NCBI GenBank assembly: GCA_029962745.1
Contig: CM057165.1
Location: 20,296,516-20,360,515, forward strand
Direction of reading: 5' to 3'
Source of the DNA: Echinometra lucunter
Lineage: Eukaryota > Echinodermata > Echinoidea > Camarodonta > Echinometridae
DNA length: 64,000 nucleotides
The notes beneath the pieces are model-generated. The model searched no databases, was not told the origin of the DNA, and saw only the letters and a program-made list of their open reading frames with translations. Positions 34,726-46,763 of this stretch are shown in pieces. Position 1 is the first letter of the stretch. Each line of letters starts with the position of its first letter. A program made the position numbers and the translations under genes.

Positions 34726-37700
34726 TTGTATCAAATATTACTAATGCAAAGCAAAGACAAGTATGTAAACCTTTTCTCACTTTTCATAGTAGTGTAGGCA
34801 AAGAACACTTCATTAATTAGCTTTCCAGGATGGATGACTCACAATACCCTGAAAAGTGACTCAAATTTACAGTTTGTGCGAGCAAATGTAATTTTGGTTA
34901 CATGAATGGCCATTGTTCCAACTCTAATGCGTGAAATGTGAATAAGTTATACTTTACATCAAATGTTTAAAAAGGGGAAGCAGAGCTCTTTATACATCTC
35001 ATCAAGGAAATCACTTATTACGGGATAGACCTGAGGGACGCCTACAATGTATGTCAAGTTTGAAAAAAAAGCGAAAGAAGTCTGGGCTGGTTCTGGTGCT
35101 GAATTTACAGCGAAATATAAATACCGTATGCAGCATACAATAACTATGTACATTTCAAATCGAGACAGAAAAAAGGATGGTTTTTGTTTTTGTGTCACCC
35201 AAAGAAATATAATAAGTGACACATACTACTCCAAACTATATGTCGTTGACTGTCCATTCTTCCAATTAAGTTTCTCATATACGGTCAATTAAAGTTCAGT
35301 TACGTTTCAGCAGCAAGTGTTAATAGGAAAAATGTTGCGATTCTATCAACAAACTCCAGGATGCCTAGAAGTGCCTAGAAAATCAATTTGCACACATTTG
35401 AGAAATTGGTAATCACCATGTCAATTGTTAACTTGAAATAGAACACATTGATACAATGACATTTCTGATCACGTTTGAAAATTTGTATATATGATTATCA
35501 CCTACACAATGGATAGATTAGGCCTGGAAAATTCAAACACTCTACAAACCTTAAACCTTCGTATTCATGTATTCACTCTCAGAATTCATTTGAGTACCAC
35601 TAATTTCTTTAGTTTTGTTGAAATCTTTCTCCAGATATCAGACCTGAAATCGGAGTCCGTGTACACTGCCAGTAATTTATCTTAGAGGCAAGGGCTTTTC
35701 TCAACTTCTATAATCATGTGTTCCACGACTTCCTAATGGAAAAAAAATAATGAAAGAAGATTTCAAGATTGTCAAAACAGTTTAAATAGCATTAAATGCA
35801 CAAAGCTCCACGTTGTAATAATGCAAACTCATATAACTTATAAAGCTTCTTTTCTTTTTCATTCCAGTATTGATTTGTCCCAGCAAAACATTCTAATGAG
35901 TACTATTAACTACAATTTCATTTTCATTTCATTCTCGTTTATCCTAGCTCATGGTGACCTTTTTTGTATAACACATAAAACAAATGTTTCAAGAATTTAG
36001 TAATTCATCGTCCATTCCAGTTTAAGTTTAGTAGCATAATTATGTTGTCTATTATAAAGGAAAATGGTGAATTATTTCAAAACATTCTAACATATGCAGA
36101 AACTGTATTGCTCTGTAAACATTAGAAAAGATCTATGAAAACACTCTCTAATAAACAAGAAGAATAATGACCAAACTTTTATGATAAAAATTGATAAGAT
36201 AATGATTGAAGTTATGCTGGTGAGTGCAGTGGTGTGTTTTGTTAAGTGATGACCAGAAATGTGTTACCTCAGTGTTATCAAAGCTTTCATGCATGAGAAA
36301 CAAATCTAGAATCTTTGCCTTCATTCCATGGAAATATTCATTGGATATCCTAGGGTCATTATGTAATTCACAAGGACTTATGATCAATCAAAGGTCATAA
36401 ATTGAACATAAGTACATGAGAAGTAATCGACTTAGGCACGACTTCATCAATTTTTATGAATCCTATTAAAGTCTTGTGAAAACACCCCTAGAATGTTGGG
36501 ATGAATTTAAGTGTACAAAATTATGATGCATCATACTTACTTTCTGACAAACTCCTGAAGTGCATTCAAAAGAGTTACTCTGTACTGAGAATGAAAGGAT
36601 GTGATAGAATGAAAAAAATTAATACAAAAACAAACTCATTACATTTAATGTGATTTCTTAAAAGCTTGAAATTGAAAGCGAATCAACAAAAAATTGCAAA
36701 GATTACAGAAAATTATTTCAATCACCAACACCATGTGATATGCATGAATGAAAATGCAATTATCATACACTATACACCATCAAAATTTCGAATAAAATTA
36801 AATAATTTTTTCAAAAGAAAAACCAGTAGACTACAAAAAGGTGGGTAGTGTCATGTTCCCTGAATTTTTATGCATGAACCATTTCTAAATTCATCCACCT
36901 TCATATTGTGCATTCATGGAACTATTTGATATAGATATTATCCATTCATTTTTACTTTAAGGGATTGTGCTTTAGTGACACATAATGTACACTTTAAAAG
37001 TGTAAAAATGGGGAGGGGTTGAACTTCAAAATATTGAAAAAAAAAAGAAAAAGAAAAGAGAGACAAGGCTGTTTATTAACTATTCCCAGTAAAGTTATGT
37101 CACTCCTGGATGATTACAGATGGGATTTACAGGTGGGATTTGTACACAACATGCTGTAATATGAAGGAGTGATGAACGTCAACAAGTAGGTACAGTGTAT
37201 GCTGTTCGAACGGTTGTTAAAAATCGTTAAGATATGAACCTGCCAACTGTTGTTAGAAAAATTTTATGTAAAACATAATGTAATGTGGATCTGTTTCAAA
37301 TAACTGTTGGTATCTTAAACAACCTAATGATTTTAAACAACTGTTCTGACACTGTTTCCTGAAGATTTTGTTCAAACCATGCTGATTTATTATGTTGTGT
37401 TGAAAATTTCACAACTTATATAAAATATAAAAAAGACACACACACATAAAAGTAGAAGAAAAGTTGCTACAAGTCCATGGGAGAAGTAGAAAAAGTGCGG
37501 CATAATGTTTCCCCTTCAGATCAGTCCATACCTCAGGGATCAAAAAGCTCCATGGCATACACTGTATGTCCACAAACAAGCATGATGACAATTAGAAAAC
37601 TAATGGAATGTTTTTGACTAAAAGCTTTAGTTTCCCACTTGCATGATCCAAACAAACTGAAATTACTCTGTCCATTTAACTGGTTTCACATGAAATCGCC

Positions 37701-37895
37701 CCCAGAATTTTGGTGGCGGGGACATAAGGAAGCCTTACTTTTAGGCATACACAGCAATCCAGAGACTACAGAGAAATAACTCAAACTATTACCTTTTAAT
37801 TATCATGCAGTATGTTCTTCAGTCTTCAGATGATCAGATCCCACAACACTAAGAGTGATGGCAGGATTTCGAGTTCCTTGACTACATCATATGTA
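34726..37895. other. Non-coding AT-rich stretch
   Basis: About 3 kb with low repeat content and no supported exon, the quietest part of the window. A few open frames of 60-90 codons have no recognisable domains. Confidence 0.45.
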
Positions 37896-38085
37896 CCGGT
37901 GCAAGTTGCATCTGGGAACAATCCGGGCTACAAGTTATGCACCTGTGGAAAAAAAAAACAAAAGAGAAATGACTGATAGTTTTGTACCGGTGCAAGTAAT
38001 ATTTGTACAAGTTGCATCTGGGAACAATCTGGGCTACAAGTTATGCACCTGTGAAAAAAAAGATGAGAAATGACTGACAGTTTTA
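37896..38085. repeat. Two-copy tandem duplication, about 106-bp period
   Basis: GTTGCATCTGGGAACAATC at 37905 recurs at 38011, each followed by GGGCTACAAGTTATGCACCT, an A run and GAGAAATGACTGA. Copies differ by a few bases and by A-run length. Confidence 0.9.
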
Positions 38086-38239
38086 ACTTGAAGAAAAGGG
38101 AGGGATAGACTAGATCCATTGCATCCAAATTATAATAGGGACTATGCCATCATCCCATCCCAGCATAACTCATGAACTATGTGCCTTATATGTACATCAT
38201 TTTGTCAGAATTTTTTTCTAAATCTTGTGTGTGCGTGTG

Positions 38240-38282
38240 TGTTTTTTTTTTTTTTTTTTTTTTTTTTTTGGGGGGGGGGGGT
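38240..38282. repeat. Long T run followed by G run
   Basis: (GT)n, then about 28 T, then 12 G, consistent with a slippage-prone microsatellite. Bases around it (38091-38555) show no gene. Confidence 0.95.
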
Positions 38283-38555
38283 TGACATTTTGTCTCACTA
38301 GGTGAGACGCACAGCTCTTGAGCATGACCAGCGGGGCCCCCATTTCACAAAAGGATTATGATTAAATCGCAAATCATCACAAGGTAGATCCACTTACGAT
38401 TTGCCATTTAATTGAAACATTACTGATATCAATCATATTATAAATCGTAAGCCTTTGAGAGTGAAATGTGACCTAGTTTGACATGGTTCTTAAAAATGGT
38501 TATAGAAAATGAAACTGTTATGACAGGCCTAGAGAGATCTAAAGTTAGACTAAAG

Positions 38556-38812
38556 GGTCTAGATATTTTGTAACTTGTTAGATCCGATGTTGATGATCAG
38601 TAGACTAGATCTAGATCTAACTGTTAAGCTTATCTCGGATTAGCCAGACCCGACGCCGTTTCGCAACAGCGCTGTGTATAGCTAATGGAATTTCAGATAA
38701 GCTTGTACTTTAGAGTACATGTATGTAATAATAGGCCTAACTTACTTTCCAGTAATATTTCACGTCATCCAGTCATCGACATCGGATCTATCAAGTTACA
38801 AAATATCTAGAG
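38556..38812. repeat. Inverted repeat, arms of about 40 bp
   Basis: GTCTAGATATTTTGTAACTT at about 38557 pairs with AAGTTACAAAATATCTAG at 38795-38812, and GATCCGATGT with ACATCGGATC. The spacer is rich in TCTAGATC and TAACTGTTAAG motifs. Confidence 0.8.
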
Positions 38813-39026
38813 GTCTAACGTTAGATCTAGGGGTCTAAATCTAGTCTAACTTTAGATCCAACGTTAACTGTTAGATCTAACGTTAGAGTCACTGCGGCAG
38901 TGGCAGCGTATCGGGGCTAGATACTAGTATAGGCTAGTATTATTAGAGCTTAGCCCCAAGTTAGGCTAACATAATTCCATTGACTCTAACGACGTTAGTC
39001 GTTACATAGGCCTAGCATACCCTATA
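38813..39026. repeat. TCTAACGTTAGATC low-complexity region
   Basis: Overlapping palindromic TAACGTTA, AGATCT and TCTAGA motifs dominate. No coding potential. Confidence 0.7.
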
Positions 39027-39170
39027 CCGAATTTTCTGTCTCAAAATTTCGTCGTTAGCCTCTTCTACAGTACTGGTAGTAGGGTATGCACTCCTCATTT
39101 TTAGTGACTGCCGACCCTACCAGTATAAGAGGCTAACGACGAAATTTTGATTTGAGACATTAAAATCGGT
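39027..39170. repeat. Foldback element, GTCTCAAAATTTCGTCG arms
   Basis: AATTTCGTCGTTAGCCTCTT at 39045-39064 pairs exactly with AAGAGGCTAACGACGAAATT at 39127-39146. Pairing continues outward to ACCGAATTTT / AAAATCGGT and inward to CTGGTAGTAGGGT / ACCCTACCAG. Confidence 0.85.
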
Positions 39171-39288
39171 CCAACTGTTAAGGCTACGATTAACTTTAAG
39201 TTTAAGTACGTTAAGGCAAGCCTGCCCCTTCATTATGCAAGAGGAAGAACACTTCTTCTTAAATTCTTCTTCCCTAAGACTAACTTAA

Positions 39289-42200
39289 GGACGTTCCACA
39301 GTTAAAATGAAATCCATGTCATTTTCTCCAAATTTTGCACAGAGTTACTTTGGTACCTATTTAGGTCAAAAAAGCAAAAAATAATATAGGTTCATGTGCT
39401 TATTTTTTTTCTACGGGACTTTGAAGTTGCCATAATTGGATGGCAGATAAAATGACGCAATCAAGAGATTTAGGCCTCTTTTAGACCTCACGATTTCGAC
39501 AAAGGAGTATAAATCACTCTTACTCTGTCAAAACCCTATCAAACTTCATCAAATCCTCCAGATTTGTAGCGAAATGTATGACAAAGGTGTAAAGACTGTT
39601 AAAACTGGGCCATCTGTACTTCTCTTTAAAGTAGCAGCGCCCTCATGTGGCGAAAATGGTGCCAAAAAGGACAAAAAACATATCTTAGGGGGCTGGGAAT
39701 CTACAGGTAAAATAAAAAGTACAGATTAAGCTGCACTTTATTCAAAATCCATGTCATTTTCATGAAAATTTGCAAAATGGTAGAGGAATGCCTACTAAAG
39801 GGGTAGACACATTAAAAAAGTGGGTTCCATGTGCTCGTTTTCATGCTGTCGGCGCCCTAATGGCTGCGTATCGGTTTCAAAACCTCAAAAACGCGCCAAA
39901 AACATGCAAAAGACTGAGATTCTAATCCAAAATACGGCAGATTCAATTTTATGGCCCAAAACATTCAAAACCCATGTCATATTCGTCTTTCTCTCTAGAA
40001 TTGTAGAGGAAAGTATACTGAAGAGATTGAAACATTAAAAAAGTGGGGTCCATGTGCTCGTTTTCAAGCTGTCGACGTCCTAACGGCTGCGAATCCGCTT
40101 GAAAATCACCAAAACGCGCCAAAAACAGTCATGCAAAGGGCTGAGAATCTGTTCCAAAATACGGCCGATTCAATTTCATGGCCCCAAACAGTCAAAACCC
40201 ATGTCATATTCGTCTTTCTCTCTAGAATTGTAGAGGAAAGTATACTGAAGAGATTGAAACATTAAAAAAGTGGGGTCCATGTGCTCGTTTTCAAGCTGTC
40301 GACGTCCTAACGGCTGCGAATCCGCTTGAAAATCACCAAAAACGCTCCAAAAACAGTCATGCAAAGGGCTGAGAATCTGTTCCAAAATACGGCCGATTCA
40401 ATTTCATGGCCCCAAACAGTCAAAACCCATGTCATATTCGTCTTTCTCTCTAGAATTGTAGAGGAAAGTATACTGAAGAGATTGAAACATTTAGAAAGTG
40501 GGGTCCATGTGCTCGTTTTCAAGCTGTCGACGTCCTAACGGCTGCGAATCCGCTTGAAAATCACCAAAACGCTCCAAAAACAGTCATGCAAAGGGCTGAG
40601 AATCTGTTCCAAAATACGGCCGATTCAATTTCATGGCCCCAAACAGTCAAAACCCATGTCATATTCGTCTTTCTCTCTAGAATTGTAGAGGAAAGTATAC
40701 TGAAGAGATTGAAACATTAAAAAAGTGGGGTCCATGTGCTCGTTTTCAAGCTGTCGACGTCCTAACGGCTGCGAATCCGCTTGAAAATCACCAAAACGCG
40801 CCAAAAACAGTCATGCAAAGGGCTGAGAATCTGTTCCAAAACACGGCCGATTCAATTTCATGGCCCCAAACAGTCAAAACCCATGTCATATTCGTCTTTC
40901 TCTCTAGAATTGTAGAGGAAAGTATACTGAAGAGATTGAAACATTAAAAAAGTGGGGTCCATGTGCTCGTTTTCAAGCTGTCGGCGTCCTAACGGCTGCG
41001 AATCCGCTTGAAAATCACCAAAACGCGCCAAAAACAGTCATGCAAAGGGCTGAGAATCTGTTCCAAAATACGGCCGATTCAATTTCATGGCCCCAAACAG
41101 TCAAAACCCATGTCATATTCGTCTTTCTCTCTAGAATTGTAGAGGAAAGTATACTGAAGAGATTGAAACATTAAAAAAGTGGGGTCCATGTGCTCGTTTT
41201 CAAGTTGTCGGCGTCCTAACGGCTGCGAATCGGCTTGAAAATCACCAAAACGCGCCAAAAACAGTCATGCAAAGGGCTGAGAATCTGTTCCAAAATACGG
41301 CCGATTCAATTTCATGGCCCCAAACAGTCAAAACCCATGTCATATTCGTCTTTCTCTCTAGAATTGTAGAGGAAAGTATACTGAAGAGATTGAAACATTA
41401 AAAAAGTGGGGTCCATGTGCTCGTTTTCAAGCTGTCGACGTCCTAACGGCTGCGAATCCGCTTGAAAATCACCAAAACGCGCCAAAAACAGTCATGCAAA
41501 GGGCTGAGAATCTGTTCCAAAATACGGCCGATTCAATTTCATGGCCCCAAACAGTCAAAACCCATGTCATATTCGTCTTTCTCTCTAGAATTGTAGAGGA
41601 AAGTATACTGAAGAGATTGAAACATTAAAAAAGTGGGGTCCATGTGCTCGTTTTCAAGTTGTCGGCGTCCTTACGGCTGCGAATCGGCTTGAAAATCACC
41701 AAAACGCGCCAAAAACAGTCATGCAAAGGGCTGAGAATCTGTTCCAAAACACGGCCGATTCAATTTCATGGCCCCAAACAGTCAAAACCCATGTCATATT
41801 CGTCTTTCTCTCTAGAATTTCAGAGGAAAGTATACTGAAGAGATTGAAACATTAAAAAAGTGGGGTCCATGTGCTCGTTTTCAAGTTGTCGGCGTCCTAA
41901 CGGCTGCGAATCGGCTTGAAAATCACCAAAACGCGCCAAAAACAGTCATGCAAAGGGCTGAGAATCTGTTCCAAAATACGGCCGATTCAATTTCATGGCC
42001 CCAAACAGTCAAAACCCATGTCATATTCGTCTTTCTCTCTAGAATTGTAGAGGAAAGTATACTGAAGAGATTGAAACATTAAAAAAGTGGGGTCCATGTG
42101 CTCGTTTTCAAGCTGTCGTCGTCCTAACGGCTGCGAATCGGCTTGAAAATCACCAAAACGCGCCAAAAACCGTCATGCAAAGGGCTTAGAATCTGATCCA

Positions 42201-42430
42201 AAATACGGCCGATTCGATTTTATGGCCCAAAACATTCAAAACCCATGTCATATTCGTCCTTCTCTCTAGAACTGTAGAGGTAAGTATACTGAAAAGATTA
42301 GAGCATTAAAAAAGTGGGGTCCATGTGCTTGTTTTTGAACTATCGTCGCCCTAATAGTTGCGAATCGGCTTGAAAACCACAAAACGCGCCAAAAACATGC
42401 AAAAGGCTGAGAATCTATACTGAAAACGAA
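39289..42430. repeat. 227-bp satellite array, 12 phased copies plus decayed flanks
   Basis: The landmark TAACGGCTGCG (or variant) falls at 39858, 40081, 40308, 40536, 40763, 40990, 41217, 41444, 41671, 41898, 42125 and 42352, a period of 227 (one 223, one 228). The copies from 40081 to about 42100 are nearly identical. The first and last copies are clearly diverged, and two or three very diverged units are still recognisable at about 39300, 39530 and 39745 by a CCATGTCATtTT-like start and the following spacing. Open frames inside are repeats of each other and not genes. Confidence 0.93.
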
Positions 42431-43028
42431 AGTTGGTCAAATGACTAAAAAGATTAATCATTCACTATGTCTTATTTGACTAAGAAATAATTAGTCATTT
42501 GTTTTTAAACTGAATAATATTAATTAGTCAATCAAATTATGTCTTATTTGAGTAATCCTGGAAATAATTAGTATTGCATGAGAAAGAATTGGTCCGTAAA
42601 TAGTCCTACACTGAAATCAGTTAGTCTTACATTAGTATTCCATAATTAGTCTTTAGACAATGATGACATGACGTGGTGCTGAGGTAAGCTGTCAGTCATG
42701 GGAACTAATTTCACACATGCATATTCAAATTTTATATATACTTTTTAAAACAATGACTGTTCTTGACACCCTGAATGCTTGTCATAGGCTTGACTGACAT
42801 AGCAACAAGTAGTGTTGATCCCAAATTATTTTTGTAGTTAATAGACCTGTTTACTAACATATTCAAATTTTGTGCATACCTTTCAATCACTGGTTGTTGT
42901 TGATAACCGGAAAGCTTGCCAAAGGCTTTCAAGACAGAGCACCAAGATTAGTAATGTTACCCAAGTAGGCAAGTACTATAGTGTTTGTTCATTACTAACA
43001 GGTTTAAGGAATATCTCCTTAGTCCATA
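42431..43028. other. Spacer inside the 10-kb unit
   Basis: AT-rich with repeated TTAGTC and GACTAA motifs at 42435-42660 (TTATTTGACTAAG, TTAGTCATTTG and similar) in both orientations. No gene is seen. Confidence 0.5.
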
Positions 43029-43037
43029 GTGCAGACG

Positions 43038-43142
43038 GGCTTACTTCGAACCATCGGGTCTTCGCGTCGGGCCGTGTAATCGCGTAATGCGACCTTTCGT
43101 GAAAAAAAACCCTTTTATTTACGAAAGGTCGGGTTCACCGTT
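43038..43142 (+). repeat. Left terminal inverted repeat of the Mutator-like element
   Basis: About 105 bp. The inner half contains a hairpin, CGACCTTTCGTGAAA against TTTACGAAAGGTCGG, that the right repeat also keeps. Copies of the motif TACGAAAAGTCGGG and TACGAAGGGTCGCG continue beyond it at about 43157 and 43217, as subterminal repeats that could bind a transposase (inference). Confidence 0.85.
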
Positions 43143-43299
43143 TGAGAAATATACCAGTTAAATCTACGAAAAGTCGGGCCCATTGACCCGACACTTTGTA
43201 GAAATTAGCTAGCAAATATACGAAGGGTCGCGTCCTTAACGCACATTTCTACAACAAATAATTTGACGAAAAACGGCTTGAATAAAAGCTAGCATTTGA

Positions 43300-43760
43300 T
43301 TCGCACAAAGTCAGCCTTTGCCACGGAAAGTTCAGAGGTGAGTACAGTTTAAATTTCGCTAATTTGTCAAAAAATAGAATCTATTCCTAATGAGTTCTAC
43401 ATTGTGCCAGATCTGCGTTAATTTCTTTATAATATCAAAGAACTGCTCTGAGCTGTATGTCATGAAATTATGTGCTATAAACTCGCTAACTTTGTAAACT
43501 CTTTTCGTCGTCGGCAGCTCATTGTTACCGCTGCACCCTGTCACGACGCAACATCTTGCCCAGACTTTCGGGCGGATTGCCTATGATTGTAAATGCAATG
43601 CAAAAACGGTTGACAGCGAGATTCAACGTTTATTTTATCCCATCTACATGCATAGTGTGTTGGCGAGTTGACGAATCAGTTATCCTAAATTGTTGCATGA
43701 TGTGTAAAGCAAGGGGGAGGGCGAGGCGGGGTCTATGACTGTGTGTACAGTAAGCTCAGA
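43300..43760. other. Possible cryptic exon signals inside the Mutator-like element
   Basis: On the plus strand TTCAGAGGTGAGTACAG at 43331-43347 is a strong 5' splice donor about 300 bp from the left end, as a transposon 5' UTR might have. On the minus strand the frame 43544-43359 (61 codons: YKVSEFIAHNFMTYSSEQFF and so on) looks amphipathic and protein-like but has no family match that can be recognised by eye and no ATG at its start. Either could be a transposase-gene remnant. Neither is firmly supported. Confidence 0.25.
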
Positions 43761-43826
43761 TTTCAAAGACAGCATAAGGAAGCATAATGAGACTAGGTAT
43801 GATTTAATCCAGCAGCGTAACACTAA

Positions 43827-43963
43827 CAGGGCTGCGTTTCATGAAACCGTCATAAGTCTAAGTTCATGGACATCCCATAGAAACGCGCGTTAATTCTGCA
43901 ACACGCGTTTTAATGGATGTCCAGGAAGTTAGTCTTATGACGGTTTCGTGAAACGCAGCCCTG
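43827..43963. mobile_element. MITE nested in the Mutator-like element
   Basis: CAGGGCTGCGTTTCATGAAA and TTTCGTGAAACGCAGCCCTG are inverted ends of a 137-bp foldback. The inner arms ACCGTCATAAG and CTTATGACGGT also pair. Confidence 0.85.
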
Positions 43964-44426
43964 GTTCCTGTTATCGGGGGGGGGGGGGGGGGGGGGGGGG
44001 GGGGAGCCCAAAATTTCTAGTAACTCGATCAAGAATCAGTGGCATAGCTATGATTTCATTTGACTCTGAGGGGAGCGGTAGTGAGTACACAAAGCATTCA
44101 AAACACTGAGCACGCGAAGTGCACTCCATAGGGGGGAGGGTGCAGGGAGGGACTACCGCCCCCTTAAGTGAAATCCTAGCTATGCCACTGATTCTAAATT
44201 TACTTACCAGGAAATTTTTGGCTCTGTCCCCCCCCCCTTTCCTCTTTTTTTTTCCATATCTCTTCTTCTTTTTTCCCTTTTCTTCTTTCTTTCCTTTCTC
44301 CCTTCCTTTTTCTTCCTTTCCCTTTCTTTCATTTTTTTTTCGTGGTGGTTTGGTGGATTTTCCCATTGAAATCCTTCAGGGGGAACTCTGTCCCTCCCTC
44401 CCCTGCCCCTGGTTGTTACACCACTG
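43964..44426. mobile_element. CAGTGGCGTAAC-family element with a 28-base G run
   Basis: It starts with TTCCTGTTATC and a G run (about 43976-44004), then GCCCAAAATTTCTAGTAACT. CAGTGGCATAGCTATGATTT at 44038 is mirrored by AATCCTAGCTATGCCACTG at 44172-44190. A CT-rich tract follows and the unit ends GGTTGTTACACCACTG at 44426, as its relatives do. Confidence 0.75.
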
Positions 44427-44660
44427 ATTTAATCTTTTATTTGTTTTGACTTTGTTCATCAGATTGAACATGCCTAGGTTGAAACTTAATGCTGCATTTA
44501 TGTCTGCATCCACATCATGTTGGAGATGTAGGTGATGATTGCTTGTTGACTGAGACTGAAGAAAATTTCTGCAAGATATGAGTTAGTCTACCACTCCAGT
44601 TATGGAAGATAAGTGAATTCTGCATGAATTTAATAAGGTTGCTACATGTACAGGTATGTC

Positions 44661-44757
44661 AATATTCAGCCAGGGTTTAGCATCATTTACAAGGCCATTG
44701 GTCTTGGTTGCAAATACACCCATTCTTTAATTTATTTGTAAACCCTGGCTGAATATT
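44661..44757. repeat. Foldback with perfect 19-bp arms
   Basis: AATATTCAGCCAGGGTTTA at 44661-44679 and its exact complement at 44739-44757. Confidence 0.9.
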
Positions 44758-44759
44758 TT

Positions 44760-46763
44760 TTTTATTATTATTATTGTCTCCTTTGAAAATATCATCAGTC
44801 TGGCATGATGACTATTTTTCTTCCTTGAGTTTCATGGGCACCAGGATCAAAATATCTCACCAACATTTCTTGCTTACACTTCATTAAGAAATGTATTGCT
44901 TAGTTAAAGCTAAATAATTGTTCAGCTTTACTTGTTCATTTTTGCTATACAAGCAGAAACTATATTTGGTTTTCTGATTTCCTCTCATTTCATTTGCAAG
45001 TTTGTTTTTTATTATTAAATTTCAAGTTGAGATATTCATTGTTCAATATGTGTATTGTTCTAAATTTCTGTTGTATAAATTTCAATTCTATTTTGAGTTC
45101 TGTGAAATAAACTAAAATGATTTATAAACCTTGGTCTACAAAGGTAAATATTGAGTGCTCCTACTGTCCATAAGTTGTACATGTACTTTGCATTTATCCT
45201 AATTCAAGTCAACTTTCAATCTCATTTTATTTTTTTTTTCTTTAACAGAAAGAATTCAGCTTCTACTCTTCATTGCATTGGACCCCTGCTTTGGAGATCT
45301 GTCTCTCAATGAGTGAGGAGTCATGGCCCTGTATGCAGCAGGGGGGGGGGGGGGGGGGGGGAGGGGGAGGGGACGGGAGCAGTAGCCAAACCCACAATTC
45401 AATTCAATTCAATTCAAATTTATTGATATGCAATCAACAATTTTGGATTGTTATCGACATACAAAATATTGTGCAATGTCATTAAACAAAGTTACAAACA
45501 AATAGTTGCATTATTTTTTTGAACTAAACCCCTCCCCATAGGTGTGTGCGAATTATTTGAAACTCTTACAGCAGATTATTGTTTCATTTGAGGATTTGAA
45601 AATTCATAAATTCAATACAGTGTACTAGTAATTTGAATTGAATGATGAGTATGTAAGTTTCAAAATTACTGTTTTCAGTTGCGTTTTAATTGATTTGATT
45701 AATTTCTTCTAAAGGGATGTGGAATAGCTCATTCTTCCTGAGTTGTGCACAACATCTGACTATGAGCTCTGTTAATGATTTATTTACAAGTATTATTTTA
45801 AGTAGAGAAGGATTCTATTGGGCCTTGATACATGTTGGCAATTTGAATTACTAACATTTTAATGGTAGTGATGTAAAACTCTATAGTCTGTTCTTTATTT
45901 TTTTGTAAGTTGTGAACAGAGTATATGATTTAAAAAAATTGTTATTAGTAATATGAAATATATTTTACTTTTAATTGATGAATGAAGGCTGATGTAGTTT
46001 CCTTTTTATCGGTATGAACCTATTTTAACATGTACATAACTGTAATCACCATGCAGAAAAATAATCATTACATAGCAAATTCATTTTTTTTTTTTACTAT
46101 AAGCGTACTTTGATATTGATTGTGTAATCCCCAGCAATTTTTAAAAGAATGTGATAATTGTAATACATGTATCCGGGACATGTATACATGCATATCTAAG
46201 AAAATACTGAAGCCCCCTCTTATGAAATGAATATGGGGGTAGGTGAAAAATGAAGCAACCAAGAGGGTGTGTTCAAGAGAGATGGAAATGGTTGGAAAGA
46301 GAGACAGAGATAGATACAGGAAGAAAGAGATGAAAAATCAATTCAGGCGAGATTATTTAATGAAAATTCGAGGGTGTCCAAGAGAGAGAGAGAGAGAGAG
46401 AGAGTGGGGGGGGGGGGGCAGAGAATGGGAAAGGATGGAGTAGTGGAGAGTTTGTGAAGGAGATAATTGCAATGTATATGTGTTTTGTGTTGATTAAATT
46501 TATCAGATTTTCAAAGTGCATTATCTTTTGAAGATCAAGGTCGTACATCTACAAGCCATATACCTTTATGGATATTAATTAAATTCTTTGGTATAGGTCT
46601 TCTCACGCATTCATCAAAATTTTATCATCACACGTGATTAGCCACCCCCCCCCCCCCCCATGATCAGTGATAGTAAAGAAAAGATATATATTTGGCATTT
46701 CCATGTAAGTCTGTTAATACGTTAAAATTCAACAGTTTGGAACCTAATTATAATGAAACTGAA
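44760..46763. other. Repeat-poor interior of the Mutator-like element
   Basis: AT-rich. G run at 45342-45360 followed by (AATTC)n at 45399-45420 and a sequence (TTTATTGATATGCAATC) that resembles the reverse-oriented 3' tail of a retroposon. (GA)n with a G run lies at 46382-46419 and a C run at 46645-46659. No transposase frame is found. Confidence 0.45.

Noticed and set aside
39820..41838. Recurring open frames of 60-72 codons
   Set aside because: They are the same segment of the 227-bp satellite read in each unit. The period is not a multiple of three and no conserved product is implied.
39858..42352. Regularly spaced repeats suggesting a CRISPR array
   Set aside because: The whole 227-bp unit is repeated, with no unique spacers, in a eukaryotic context. 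It is a satellite.
43971..44427. 131-codon minus-strand frame and 102-codon plus-strand frame
   Set aside because: They span poly-G and CT-rich parts of a repeat that recurs elsewhere in the window, with no protein-like core.
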